A stretch of DNA of 64,000 bases, taken from the NCBI GenBank assembly GCA_017428485.1, contig JAFRQT010000014.1:31930-95929 (forward strand), written 5' to 3'. Below, piece by piece: positions 51,775-61,338 of the stretch. This stretch comes from Bacilli bacterium. GTDB lineage: Bacteria > Bacillota_I > Bacilli_A > RF39 > UBA660. The position numbers and the translations under genes were made by a program. The notes beneath the pieces are model-generated. The model searched no databases. It was not told the DNA's origin and saw only the letters and a program-made list of their open reading frames with translations. Every line of letters starts with the position of its first letter. The stretch's first letter is position 1.

Positions 51775-54700
51775 AATGCCTCCACAGGATCTTTCTTCGC
51801 TGCCTTTCTTGATGGTATTAATCCACCAATTAAAGTAAGTATTATGCTTAATACTATCAATATAATTGATGCCATCATAGATATAGTTGCATTTATATTC
51901 ATGTTTTCTGTATATTTATGAATTATAAAATTAATAATAGGTATTAACGATAATGTTATACCAATTCCAATAACACCAGATAGTAATCCAATAATAAATG
52001 TCTCAGCATTAAATATTGAAGATATATTTCTCTTGGATGCTCCGATTGCTCTTAAAATTCCTATTTCTTTTGTTCTTTCAATTACAGAAATATATGTAAT
52101 GATACCAATCATTATTGATGAAACGACTAGTGATATAGAAACAAATGCAATTAAAACATAACTAACACTATTGACTATCTTTTTGACTGAGCCCATAAGT
52201 ATTCCTGTTGTATCTGTATAATTAATTACTTTATCTTCTGATTCACTACTCTCCATTTTTTTATTATAATTATCTATAAAATCAACAACATGTTCTTTTG
52301 AATCGAAACTCTTAAAATAAAATGCTATAGAACTAGGTTCTTCTATATCTTGATATCCAAGTGTTACTAAGTTAGCTTTAGCATTTCCTCCACTACTCTT
52401 TGTCATCGCACTCATTATACGTTTAAGTTCATCTTCAGATAAATCAAACTTAAATGCAGATGCTATTTTAGCTGGATCAACATCAAATGCATTTCCTAAG
52501 CTACTCATCAGTTTTCCTGTTAGTTCTCCTACTTTAGTTAATATTTCCTTTTGCATTACTGCTTCAGTCATTTTCTCTGCCAATTTAGAAGATGCTGTTT
52601 TAACTAATGCTTGTTCCATAAAACTATTAACAGTAGGTTCAACCACTGCATTCATTATTAATGCTGCTGGATTAGATTCATCTTTTGTATATGTTTTGTC
52701 CTTAGTATTATAAACAGTAATATATCCTTTTAACATTCCAGATATTAAACTAGAGTAAGTACTCTCAAATACACTAGAAGGAACTATATATTTGTTTTCT
52801 AAGTTAGATAAAATACTTACTGCTTTATCGCTTTTTATATATTCACTAACTATATTATCAACATCTTCGTTATAAATAATTGGTATGTTAAAATTAGATA
52901 ATTCTCTTGGATTCTCAATATAATTATTCATGATAGATGTCGCTATTTCTTTTAGATTATCATCAAAATCTTTTTTGGCTGGACTTATATCTGCTGTAAT
53001 AGATGATGATATTTCATTCATATAATTTGATGTTGTGTTTTTAATATCTTTTTCATCAATTTTTACGTTAAAAGCGCTTGATAATAAATCCTTATCTACT
53101 TTAATTAAATCTTCAAAATCTAAATTTGATTTAGTTTTATTACTATCAAAATCAGTATTAGAAAATACATCAATATTTTTATTGCTTAATTGCTTTTTAA
53201 CAACATCCGTATTTTTAGAATGATCAATAATATATTTTGTTAATTTAGAAGTATATGCTATTCCATTTTGAAGTGCCATTGATGCATTTCCATCTTTAGA
53301 ACATACAATACCAACTATTTTTAATTTTGTTGCTTTATCATATAGATTCTTCATATATGATTCATCTTCGGACATATCTTCATATATTTTATATTTTGAA
53401 TTATATTTATATATATCTGTATTATTAATAAGTCTTAAATCCACATTCATTAATTCTTCATAAGTAAATTCAAATGGTTTATTTTTAACGTCAACAGTTT
53501 CACCTGCCATCATTTTGTTAACCATATCATTTAATTCTTCTGGATCTCTAAGTCCTAAATAATAAACTAACATATCAGCAATAGTATGTGGTTCAGTTAA
53601 AACAATAATTAATTCATCATAATTTTTAGGCCAAGTACCAGCAAGTACTTCAAAGTTTTCTTCTAACATTTCTATGTCGTCAGTCATCTCTGTATAAATA
53701 TTAGAATAATTAGAATAAATACTATTTCCAAATGATGAAAATAATGTACTAGGATTTAATTGAACAATTTTTTTATTATATTTTGAATAAATAAGTGGAC
53801 TAACACTATATCCATAGTGTATAGATGAAATATCATTCTCGACAATTTTATAATTGTTTTCTAAATATTTTTTAAAATTCTTTAAATCATTTTTACTTAC
53901 ATTACCAAACATAGAAGAAACAAATTGTCTTTCATATACTTTATCTTCCTCCATTGTATCATCTTCTTTTGATCCCATCATAGATAATAACATCTGAGTC
54001 ATATCAGCATTATCTTCATATATGGTTAAAGGATATGAAGACAATGTATCTTCTTGAAGCTTATCTATATAATTTTGAAAACCAGTAGATAATGCTAATA
54101 TTAAAGCAATTCCTATTATTCCAATTGAACCTGCTAAAGAAACTAAAATAGTTCTTCCTTTTTTAGTCATCAAATTATTAAAAGAAAGAGATAATGCTGT
54201 TAAAAATGACATAGTTGTTTTACTAACTTTTCCACCATCTTTTTCTTTTGAAGATGTATTATATGGATTAGTATCAGAAGTTATCTTTCCATCTTTTAAA
54301 GTTATTATTCTATTAGAATATTCATTAGCTAAATCTGGATTATGCGTTACTATTATAACTAATTTATCTGATGCTATTTTTTTAAGTAAATTCATTATTT
54401 GAATACTAGTCTCAGAATCAAGTGCTCCAGTTGGTTCATCTGCAAGCAAAATATCTGGATTATTTACAAGTGCTCTAGCTATTGCAACTCTTTGCATTTG
54501 TCCTCCAGATAACTGATTAGGCTTTTTATTCATGTGTGCTTCAAGACCAACTTCTTTTAATGCTCTTTTTGCTCTTGTAATTGCTTCTTTTTTAGAAATT
54601 CCAGATAATTTTAAAGCAAGCACTACATTTTGTAGTACGCTTTGATGAGTAATTAAATTATAATTTTGAAATACAAAACCTATTCTATGATTTCTATAAC

Positions 54701-54935
54701 TATCCCAATCAGAATCTTTATATTTCTTTGTAGATATTCCATTTATAATTAAGTCACCATTTGTATATTTATCTAGACCACCAATTATATTTAAAAGAGT
54801 TGTTTTACCACTTCCAGAGGGACCTAAAATAGATGCAAATTCATTTTTTCTAAAACTTACATTTACATCATTAAGAGCTTTTTGCTTTAAATCTGCTGTT
54901 TTATATACTTTTGTTATATGTTTAAGCTCTAACAT
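51762..54935 (-). CDS. MacB/FtsX-type ABC exporter, ATPase fused to permease
   Basis: 1057 aa in one chain. The ATPase covers about 1-225: LGPSGSGKTTLLNIIGGLD (Walker A), LSGGQMQRVAIARAL (signature), DILLADEPTGALDSE (Walker B) and VTHNPDLANEY. A first membrane helix (ILVSLAGSIGIIGIALILAL) leads to an extracytoplasmic domain of about 560 residues. The FtsX core has three helices (YVLIAFVSISLVVSSIMIGI, then two more) and ends in GGLIPSRKAAKKDPVEALRS. Such proteins act as mechanotransmission exporters for lipoproteins, peptides or drugs. The exposed domain is unusually large. No accessory subunit is next to it. Confidence 0.9.
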   Translation of the reverse strand: MLELKHITKVYKTADLKQKALNDVNVSFRKNEFASILGPSGSGKTTLLNIIGGLDKYTNGDLIINGISTKKYKDSDWDSYRNHRIGFVFQNYNLITHQSVLQNVVLALKLSGISKKEAITRAKRALKEVGLEAHMNKKPNQLSGGQMQRVAIARALVNNPDILLADEPTGALDSETSIQIMNLLKKIASDKLVIIVTHNPDLANEYSNRIITLKDGKITSDTNPYNTSSKEKDGGKVSKTTMSFLTALSLSFNNLMTKKGRTILVSLAGSIGIIGIALILALSTGFQNYIDKLQEDTLSSYPLTIYEDNADMTQMLLSMMGSKEDDTMEEDKVYERQFVSSMFGNVSKNDLKNFKKYLENNYKIVENDISSIHYGYSVSPLIYSKYNKKIVQLNPSTLFSSFGNSIYSNYSNIYTEMTDDIEMLEENFEVLAGTWPKNYDELIIVLTEPHTIADMLVYYLGLRDPEELNDMVNKMMAGETVDVKNKPFEFTYEELMNVDLRLINNTDIYKYNSKYKIYEDMSEDESYMKNLYDKATKLKIVGIVCSKDGNASMALQNGIAYTSKLTKYIIDHSKNTDVVKKQLSNKNIDVFSNTDFDSNKTKSNLDFEDLIKVDKDLLSSAFNVKIDEKDIKNTTSNYMNEISSSITADISPAKKDFDDNLKEIATSIMNNYIENPRELSNFNIPIIYNEDVDNIVSEYIKSDKAVSILSNLENKYIVPSSVFESTYSSLISGMLKGYITVYNTKDKTYTKDESNPAALIMNAVVEPTVNSFMEQALVKTASSKLAEKMTEAVMQKEILTKVGELTGKLMSSLGNAFDVDPAKIASAFKFDLSEDELKRIMSAMTKSSGGNAKANLVTLGYQDIEEPSSIAFYFKSFDSKEHVVDFIDNYNKKMESSESEDKVINYTDTTGILMGSVKKIVNSVSYVLIAFVSISLVVSSIMIGIITYISVIERTKEIGILRAIGASKRNISSIFNAETFIIGLLSGVIGIGITLSLIPIINFIIHKYTENMNINATISMMASIILIVLSIILTLIGGLIPSRKAAKKDPVEALRSE

Positions 54936-54994
54936 AGTTATCCCCCTTTCATTTAAGTAAATTGTATTTTAACACAAAATATTCTTTTTTTCCA

Positions 54995-55882
54995 TTATTT
55001 TTCAATAAAATTTAATACATCTTTATATATTAACTCTTTATTGGTTTCAAACATTAATGCATGTCTCATACCATTATATAATTTATACTCTATATTAGAA
55101 TAACCAATATTCTTTAAATAATTAATACTTTTTAAGTATAATTTTTCATTCTTTATAACTGGATCATCAGCACCAGCAATAAACAAGATTGGTAATTCTT
55201 TGTTTTTTAAAATCCAACCATTTTTAGAATATACATCATTTAACATACTAGTTAAATTAATAAATCCATTCGTTGTAAATATAAAAGAGCAATATTTATC
55301 ATTAACATATTCATTAACATATTCTTTATCTGTTGATAACCAATCTTTATTATTAACTGGTAATCCAGATAAACCATTTAAAAAGTTACTTCTATATTTT
55401 TCTCCTCTAATCTTGCTATATAGTTTTGATAAGAAGATTCCAAACTTAGCAAGAGGATTTATACTAGGTGATCCACATACTATTAATTTGCTAATTTCAT
55501 AATCATATTTTTTAATATATTTACGTACTACTAAAGAACCCATGCTATGACCAAATAAAATCAATTCTTTATTTGGGAATCTATTTTTAACATATTCTGA
55601 TATTTGATGTAAATCTTCAACTATATATTCTCCTTTTTCATCATTCATGTAACCCAAATCATCATCACTTATAACACTTTTACCATGTCCTCTATGATCA
55701 TTAATAATTGTTACATAACCCTTTTTAGTAAAGAATTTCATAAAGTCATAATAATATTCCTTATGTTCAACCATTCCATGAGAAAATTGAATAATTCCTT
55801 TTACTTTTTTAGGAATAAACATCATCACGTCAATATTTAATCCATCACACTTTGATTTTAGTTTAAAGTTTTCTTCTTTCAT
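54995..55882 (-). CDS. Alpha/beta hydrolase, monoacylglycerol lipase-like
   Basis: 295 aa from the ATG at 55880-55882 (GGGTGACATGT upstream). The oxyanion region is GIIQFSHGMVEHKEYYYDF, and the nucleophile elbow is LILFGHSMGSLVVRKYI. The acid is in LFIAGADDPVIKNEKLY and the base in NGMRHALMFE. These marks fit the Hydrolase_4 (monoacylglycerol lipase or lysophospholipase) group. It would act on short lipid esters in the cytosol. It follows the FnIII-VanY gene by 54 bp. Confidence 0.87.
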   Translation of the reverse strand: MKEENFKLKSKCDGLNIDVMMFIPKKVKGIIQFSHGMVEHKEYYYDFMKFFTKKGYVTIINDHRGHGKSVISDDDLGYMNDEKGEYIVEDLHQISEYVKNRFPNKELILFGHSMGSLVVRKYIKKYDYEISKLIVCGSPSINPLAKFGIFLSKLYSKIRGEKYRSNFLNGLSGLPVNNKDWLSTDKEYVNEYVNDKYCSFIFTTNGFINLTSMLNDVYSKNGWILKNKELPILFIAGADDPVIKNEKLYLKSINYLKNIGYSNIEYKLYNGMRHALMFETNKELIYKDVLNFIEK

Positions 55883-55907
55883 ACATGTCACCCATAAAAT
55901 ATTATAC

Positions 55908-55938
55908 AAAAAAAGAATAAACATTCAAGTTTATTCTT
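55908..55938 (-). terminator. Terminator after the FnIII-VanY gene
   Basis: A 10-bp perfect stem AAGAATAAAC/GTTTATTCTT with a 6-nt loop is followed on the minus strand by seven T. Confidence 0.85.
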
Positions 55939-57664
55939 ATCTAGTAATAACAAGATATTCTTCATATGTAACATTCATTTCATATAGTTTTGTTGCGACT
56001 TCTTCTCCAAAATATCTAAAATGCCATGGTTCAAATTTATAACCTGTTATAAATTGTTTACCTTTCATATATCTTTCAATAAATCCATATTTATATGAAT
56101 TTGCTTTAAGCCATGCATATTCTTTAGTATTTTCAAAATGTCTTGATGATGACGCGGTATTAATATCAACTGCAAGTCCAGTACTATGTTCAGAATGCCC
56201 TGGTCTTGCAGAATATGTATCTGCTTTTTTAACGCCATCATTTTTTACATATCTATTATATATTATTTTTTGTGTTGAATAACTTCTATAAGCAGAAACA
56301 CTCCATAATTTAATTCCATCTTTTTTAGCATCATCAACCATTTTTCTAAAATGCTCAGCTGCCTCTTTATTGAGTGAGCCATTTCCATATCCGCTACCTA
56401 ATTTTTCCAAATTAGCATTATAGTTCTTATCATGATAATTATATTTGTTTACAAGAATTAATTTTCCATCTTTAACATTTACTTTTTTCATATTAGTATA
56501 AAAATCATAATCAATGCCAATCTCAACATATAAAACAACTTCCTCAGTAGTATATTTGTTCTTATTATAATAGTTTTGATATCGATCTATATTTGATATC
56601 ATAAAATAAGGAGATTTTTTAAATTCTAGTAAATTATTATATTTTTTATTAAGTAAATATTTCTTAATTTCATCTAATTTAAATTCATTGATTATTCTAT
56701 TAACATAATCAATATCATAACCAAGTAAACTTAAGTCCTTCTTATACTTGCTTTCTTTAGATGATATATCTTCTCCATATTCACCATTATATTTTTCTAA
56801 TGCATATTCGGTTTCTTCTAAAGTAAACATATCATAATTAATAAGTTGCTTTTTTAATTCCTCTTTAGAAAAAGCAAATAATTTCATATAATTAATTAAA
56901 TTTAAATATGCATTATTTTTAAAATTAATATTCAAATAATTGATTACAAAACTTTCAACTTTACTATCATAATTTAATTTGGATAATAATTCATCTTTAG
57001 AACAATTAAATATTTTTAAATATTTATTAGCATCATTTATTGCATTTATTTGAGTCTTTGTTAATGTTTTAGCACTTACCACATCAGAGAAACTACCATA
57101 TACTTTTTTACCATTTATTTTTTTATATGCTCTTACTTTATAATAATAAGTTTTATTGGTTTTTAATTTAGTATTATTAAATGATAGTGTATTGGATTTT
57201 TTAATTGTTTTAACTTTAGACCATTTTTTATTATTAGTACTTCTATAAACTTCATAGCCAGTAACACTTACTTTATTCCAAGATATTTTAATATTAGTTT
57301 TGCCCACACTACTTATTTTTAAGTTTTCTACTTTATTTGGTACTACTTTTTTAGAAACTATATTAGATGTAGTACTTTTTTCTTCATCATATGAAATAAC
57401 TTTATAATAATATGTTTTTCCGTATGTAAGATTATTATTTAAATAACTATTCTCTGTTATATCTACTATTTGACTAAATTTTCCTTTTTTAGATGTACTT
57501 CTAAGTATTTTATAACCATTTACATTTTCATTATTATCCCATACTAAAGTTAAACTATTATTATTAGATTTTTGGACTTTTAAATTAGTAATGTCTAATT
57601 CATTAGCTCTTACTCTAACAATAATCATTATTAATAAAAATAATATGATTAATTTTTTCTTCAT
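55937..57664 (-). CDS. Secreted D,D-carboxypeptidase (VanY) with two FnIII domains
   Basis: 575 aa. After a signal peptide come two fibronectin III domains (LDITNLKVQKSNNNSLTLVW and NGYKILRSTSKKG; KISWNKVSVTGYEVYRSTNN). A helical part of about 190 residues follows. The C-terminal VanY domain has SAYRSYSTQKIIYNRYVKND, SARPGHSEHSTGLAVDINTA and KFEPWHFRYFGEEVA. All zinc ligands are present, unlike the homologue at 37336. It should trim D-Ala from wall peptides, with FnIII modules holding it to the wall. Confidence 0.92.
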   Translation of the reverse strand: MKKKLIILFLLIMIIVRVRANELDITNLKVQKSNNNSLTLVWDNNENVNGYKILRSTSKKGKFSQIVDITENSYLNNNLTYGKTYYYKVISYDEEKSTTSNIVSKKVVPNKVENLKISSVGKTNIKISWNKVSVTGYEVYRSTNNKKWSKVKTIKKSNTLSFNNTKLKTNKTYYYKVRAYKKINGKKVYGSFSDVVSAKTLTKTQINAINDANKYLKIFNCSKDELLSKLNYDSKVESFVINYLNINFKNNAYLNLINYMKLFAFSKEELKKQLINYDMFTLEETEYALEKYNGEYGEDISSKESKYKKDLSLLGYDIDYVNRIINEFKLDEIKKYLLNKKYNNLLEFKKSPYFMISNIDRYQNYYNKNKYTTEEVVLYVEIGIDYDFYTNMKKVNVKDGKLILVNKYNYHDKNYNANLEKLGSGYGNGSLNKEAAEHFRKMVDDAKKDGIKLWSVSAYRSYSTQKIIYNRYVKNDGVKKADTYSARPGHSEHSTGLAVDINTASSSRHFENTKEYAWLKANSYKYGFIERYMKGKQFITGYKFEPWHFRYFGEEVATKLYEMNVTYEEYLVITR

Positions 57665-57680
57665 AAATATACTCCGATTA

Positions 57681-58103
57681 TTATTTTAATTCACTGTATT
57701 CTTCATTCAATGCTTTTCTTACCATATCTTTAGCACTTAAATTTTCATTATCTAAGTTATCGATATCTAAATATCTAACTTCATAATAATTATTTTCACT
57801 CATTCTTTCAAGTTCTTCTCCACCAAGAACAGGAGTTCCTTTTACTCTTTTAGCGTGAAAAAAATATTGAATTGATTTTTCATCTTCGCTTTTACCCACG
57901 TATCCTAATATTTCGATATCAATACCCATTTCTTCATTTACTTCTCTTTTTACATTTTCATATAAGCTTTCGCCTTTTTCGAGACCTCCACCAGGTAAAG
58001 AATAATATTCATGAGTAACACCATCTATAACTTTTCTTCTAAAAAATACCAGTAATTTATTGTCTTTAATGATAATTGCTCTTGAACTGATTCTCTTATC
58101 CAT
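57681..58103 (-). CDS. Nudix hydrolase
   Basis: 140 aa from the ATG at 58101-58103. The Nudix box is complete: GGGLEKGESLYENVKREVNE then EMGIDIEILGYVG. It hydrolyses a nucleoside diphosphate linked to another group; RISSRAIIIKDNKLLVFFRR at the start is the usual strand pattern, and the exact substrate is not evident. It lies 16 bp from the FnIII-VanY gene. Another Nudix gene is at 62392. Confidence 0.85.
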   Translation of the reverse strand: MDKRISSRAIIIKDNKLLVFFRRKVIDGVTHEYYSLPGGGLEKGESLYENVKREVNEEMGIDIEILGYVGKSEDEKSIQYFFHAKRVKGTPVLGGEELERMSENNYYEVRYLDIDNLDNENLSAKDMVRKALNEEYSELK

Positions 58104-58146
58104 AATAGTCACGCTCCTTTATATATATTATCATATTTTTATATCA

Positions 58147-58176
58147 AAAAACGAGTAAATATTAAAATCTACTCGT
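58147..58176 (-). terminator. Terminator after the M23 peptidase
   Basis: ACGAGTA/TACTCGT around an A/T-rich loop, followed on the minus strand by TTTTTTG. It overlaps the end of the gene. Confidence 0.75.
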
Positions 58177-59340
58177 AAATCTATAACCTTTTGATGGAAA
58201 TTTAACATAATTTCTAGGATTTTCATATGTACTTCCCTTCATTATTCCAAAGTGAAGATGAGGGCCAGTTGTACAATAGTCATAGCTTTCTCCACCACCA
58301 CTTTTTCCAATTACAGTACTTATGGTTACATAATCATTTAATTTAACACTAATTGAATGCAAATGCATATATGCAGATGTATATTCCTTACCTTTTATCC
58401 TATGTTTTACATATACCTTATTACCACCACAACTTGAATTTCTTTTATTAGGGTTTGCAACTCTGACTATCTTAGTTACTATTCCAGGTGCTGCTGCATA
58501 TACAGGAGTATTTGTTGGAGTTCCAATATCTATACCATTATGCATTCTATAATAATGGAGTGTTGGATGATATCTAAGACCATATTCACTAGTGATAGTT
58601 CCACTTTTTAAAGGTCTTACAAATCCATCAGCGTATGGAACATCTATACAATCAATTATAGGCGTTGTTTCTTTACATCCCCTATCTTTATATATTTTTT
58701 CATAAGCAGCCACTTCTTTCTTACTAGCCTCATAATCAGCTTTGGCGTCTTTATGATCATCAACTAAATCATCCATTGTCAAGTTATATTTTTTCAACAC
58801 ATCATTTAACCTATCTATTGTATTTTCTGATTCGTCTATTTTATTTTCTAAATTAATTTGTTCTTGTTTATTTTCTTCTATAAGATTATGCATTTCATCT
58901 ATCAATTCATCATTATACTTAGTTAATTGTTCAACTATAGAAGAACGATATATAAAATCAGTAAATGTTTTTGCTTCGAATACATATTCCAAATACATAT
59001 TATTTTCATCCATTACTTGTTTAAAACTTACTAACTTGTCTATTTCTTCCTTTTTATTTTCTATTTCTTCTTCAAGTTCAATTACTTTTTCTTTAGAATC
59101 TTTAATAGACACTTCATAAGCATCTATTTCTTTTTCAATATTCTTTAAATCATTTTCGATGCTTTTAATATTGTTTTTAACTTGATTCTGTTTGTTAGTA
59201 ACTGAATTAAGCGTTGCCTTATCTTTTGCTAATTTGTCTTTTAAATCCTTTAATGATGTCTTATTTGAAGATGCAAAAACATTGCACATCATAAATGAGC
59301 ATAAAAATGTTGTAAGAATTATTTTTGCTATCTTTTTCAT
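58162..59340 (-). CDS. Secreted M23 peptidase with coiled coil (PcsB/EnvC-like)
   Basis: 392 aa. It has a signal peptide and then about 190 residues of coiled coil in two arms (LKDLKDKLAKDKATLNSVTN, KVIELEEEIENKKEEIDKLV) of the type that contacts FtsEX. The LytM domain has YRMHNGIDIGTPTNTPVYA (first His and Asp), then AYMHLHSI and TGPHLHFGIMKG. All zinc ligands of an active glycyl-glycine or D,D-endopeptidase are present. No ftsEX genes adjoin. It would split peptidoglycan cross-links during growth or division. Confidence 0.9.
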   Translation of the reverse strand: MKKIAKIILTTFLCSFMMCNVFASSNKTSLKDLKDKLAKDKATLNSVTNKQNQVKNNIKSIENDLKNIEKEIDAYEVSIKDSKEKVIELEEEIENKKEEIDKLVSFKQVMDENNMYLEYVFEAKTFTDFIYRSSIVEQLTKYNDELIDEMHNLIEENKQEQINLENKIDESENTIDRLNDVLKKYNLTMDDLVDDHKDAKADYEASKKEVAAYEKIYKDRGCKETTPIIDCIDVPYADGFVRPLKSGTITSEYGLRYHPTLHYYRMHNGIDIGTPTNTPVYAAAPGIVTKIVRVANPNKRNSSCGGNKVYVKHRIKGKEYTSAYMHLHSISVKLNDYVTISTVIGKSGGGESYDYCTTGPHLHFGIMKGSTYENPRNYVKFPSKGYRFTSRF

Positions 59341-59425
59341 ATATACACCACTAACATTATATCAAATATTATTACCATATATAAGGTATTAATCTATATT
59401 TTACTTTTTTCATGTAAGATTTATA

Positions 59426-60037
59426 TCACTTTAAATCTCTTTCTAGAATAATTTCTTCATTCTTTATTCTTCTAACAATAATAAATGGATAAATAAAAAA
59501 TATTATAAATGATATTGGAGAACCTAGTATTAATGGCATTGATAGAAATAAAGTTAATGTTATTAAATACATAGGATGTCTTACTACTCCATATAAGCCA
59601 GTATCAACTAACTTTTGATTCTTTTTAACTTCAATTGTTCTTAACAAATAACTATTTTCTCTTAATACTTCTGCATATAAAACATATGAAATTATAAACA
59701 TAATAGAAGATATAATAACATATATATTAGGTAATTCCATCCATTTGTATCTATAGTTTAATCCTGCGATAACAAAACCAAATATAAACATTAAACCGCT
59801 TATTATTAATACTTCTTTTTGATCTTTTTCTTTTTCTTTTGCATTTAATCTATTTTTTAATAATTCCGGATTTTTAATTAACATTACTATTCCAGCAATA
59901 AACATAGGAATAAATAATAAGCCCATAAATAGCCATCCATTATAGTAGTTAAATGAACCGGCAGGAATGAATAATAAGATAAATACTAATATTAATCCAA
60001 TTAAATATTTAGTTATAGCTTCTAAAAATAATTTCAT
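59426..60037 (-). CDS. Isoprenylcysteine carboxyl methyltransferase-like membrane protein, cut by an in-frame TGA
   Basis: 203 aa from the ATG at 60035-60037 with GGTGAATGGT upstream. About five membrane helices carry the ICMT/PEMT motif TGLYGVVRHPMYLITLTLFL and an end IKNEEIILERDLK. There the frame meets TGA at 59426-59428. Reading on in the same frame gives YKSYMKKVKYRLIPYIW and then TAA at 59372-59374. That is exactly the conserved family C-terminus, with TGA where the family has Gly (GGA). So the gene has a fresh nonsense change or a read-through stop. The target of these bacterial enzymes is unknown. Confidence 0.8.
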   Translation of the reverse strand: MKLFLEAITKYLIGLILVFILLFIPAGSFNYYNGWLFMGLLFIPMFIAGIVMLIKNPELLKNRLNAKEKEKDQKEVLIISGLMFIFGFVIAGLNYRYKWMELPNIYVIISSIMFIISYVLYAEVLRENSYLLRTIEVKKNQKLVDTGLYGVVRHPMYLITLTLFLSMPLILGSPISFIIFFIYPFIIVRRIKNEEIILERDLK

Positions 60038-60065
60038 ACCATTCACCATAATAATTATATCATAA

Positions 60066-60097
60066 CAAAAGAAAAACAAATATTTTTATTTGTTTTC
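60066..60097 (-). terminator. Terminator after the RdgB-like gene
   Basis: GAAAAACAAATA faces TATTTGTTTTC around an A/T loop, with T-rich sequence on the minus strand. Confidence 0.6.
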
Positions 60098-60643
60098 TAA
60101 ATATTCAACTAATTTTTTATATGAATCTTGATTCCAGAAACTCCATCTTTCATTATCTGGAAAACATCCTAGTGTTTTTTCTTCTCCTTCTGGAATAAAA
60201 ACAAAATCCCAACTCCATCCGTATGTCCCTGATTTCTTTATATCTATTTTTCCTTTTGTTATTCCTTCAAATACAACTGGTTCACTACCCGGTTCACTAT
60301 ATGCAATTACTTCCTTGAAATACGCACTTCTGTCATCTATTCCTTCCATTAATTTTAATAATCCGTCCACACCAATTGTATCATCTGCGTAATGAGTATA
60401 CACTCCAGGAAAACCTTTTAAAGCATTAACAAATAAACCTGTGTCATTTTTTAATACAGCTTTGCCCAGTTTTTCACATGCCCACTTAGCAGAATATTTT
60501 GCCACTTCAGTTACGTCATCCGCTTGTATTTCAGGCGTTTCCATTTTAATATTATCAACTTCATATCCGAGTGGTTCTAGAACTTGTTTTGCACTATCAA
60601 GTTTAGCCCAATTGCCAGTTACATAAGTTATTGCTTTTTTCAT
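60086..60643 (-). CDS. Ham1/RdgB-type non-canonical purine NTP pyrophosphatase
   Basis: 185 aa from the ATG at 60641-60643. The start motif ITYVTGNWAKLDSAKQVLEP is the T-G-N-x-x-K of Ham1 proteins. VLKNDTGLFVNALKGFPGVY gives the catalytic Asp region, and WDFVFIPEGEEKTLGCFPDN replaces the usual substrate loop. It clears ITP and XTP from the nucleotide pool. The sequence is a divergent member, shorter in the middle than RdgB. It precedes the methyltransferase-like gene and follows the YjbR-like gene by 4 bp. Confidence 0.85.
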   Translation of the reverse strand: MKKAITYVTGNWAKLDSAKQVLEPLGYEVDNIKMETPEIQADDVTEVAKYSAKWACEKLGKAVLKNDTGLFVNALKGFPGVYTHYADDTIGVDGLLKLMEGIDDRSAYFKEVIAYSEPGSEPVVFEGITKGKIDIKKSGTYGWSWDFVFIPEGEEKTLGCFPDNERWSFWNQDSYKKLVEYLENK

Positions 60644-60647
60644 ATTG

Positions 60648-61328
60648 TTACTCCTTATAATATCTTGTATCAATTAATTGATATGATTCATTAATTAATT
60701 CTATAATTTTATCATCACTTAATGTATCATTTAAAATAATAGAGACCCAATCTTTTTTACTCATATGATATGCTTCGAATATTCCTTTTGTTTTTAATAC
60801 ATTTTCTATTTTGCTTCTAGAACATTTTACATTTATTATTTCTACTTCTCCATTGCCATCTTCTAATTTTGATAAATCAATATTCATAATTATACCGAAC
60901 CATTTTCTATTTTTAACATTTCTATATATAGCACACCCTGGATATTTTTCCCATAAGAATTCTGGATCAACATTATATTGGTCTTTAATATATTTGCTGA
61001 TTCTATTTGCCTGATTGCTTATAAAATAATTGGTTTCAAAACAATTATTTCTAATATCAATTAATATATTTTTATACTCTTCTCTTATTTTATTTACAAA
61101 TTCTCCAGTCATTTCTGTTCTTATATTTGTATATTCTTCATTAGTTTCATTATCAACTATTTTTCCTTTTACTGTTCCATCAGTTTTAATTGTGATAATC
61201 GCATTAAATTCTCCATTATGAAAATTGCATTCATATATATAATGTTCATTTTCTTTTTTGAAACCATAACCGATTAGTTTTTTTATTATTAAATGAGTTC
61301 TTTTAAATATAGTGTTTTCTATATTCAT
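60648..61328 (-). CDS. MmcQ/YjbR-domain protein with N-terminal extension
   Basis: 226 aa from the ATG at 61326-61328. The C-terminal 115 residues fit the MmcQ/YjbR fold (FLWEKYPGCAIYRNVKNRKW then FGIIMNIDLSKL and YHMSKKDWVSIILNDTLSDD). The N-terminal 100 residues (YIYECNFHNGEFNAIITIKT) are a separate alpha/beta part seen in some members. The YjbR fold resembles CyaY and DNA-binding proteins, but no clear function is known. It lies 10 bp from the transmembrane XRE regulator. Confidence 0.75.
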   Translation of the reverse strand: MNIENTIFKRTHLIIKKLIGYGFKKENEHYIYECNFHNGEFNAIITIKTDGTVKGKIVDNETNEEYTNIRTEMTGEFVNKIREEYKNILIDIRNNCFETNYFISNQANRISKYIKDQYNVDPEFLWEKYPGCAIYRNVKNRKWFGIIMNIDLSKLEDGNGEVEIINVKCSRSKIENVLKTKGIFEAYHMSKKDWVSIILNDTLSDDKIIELINESYQLIDTRYYKE

Positions 61329-61338
61329 AATAATCATC

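Noticed and set aside
59372..60037. TGA recoded as Trp, as in Mycoplasma
   Set aside because: Other genes use TGG for Trp and are full length under the standard code; TGA ends genes such as 29059 in an ATGA overlap, and the position here calls for Gly, not Trp.
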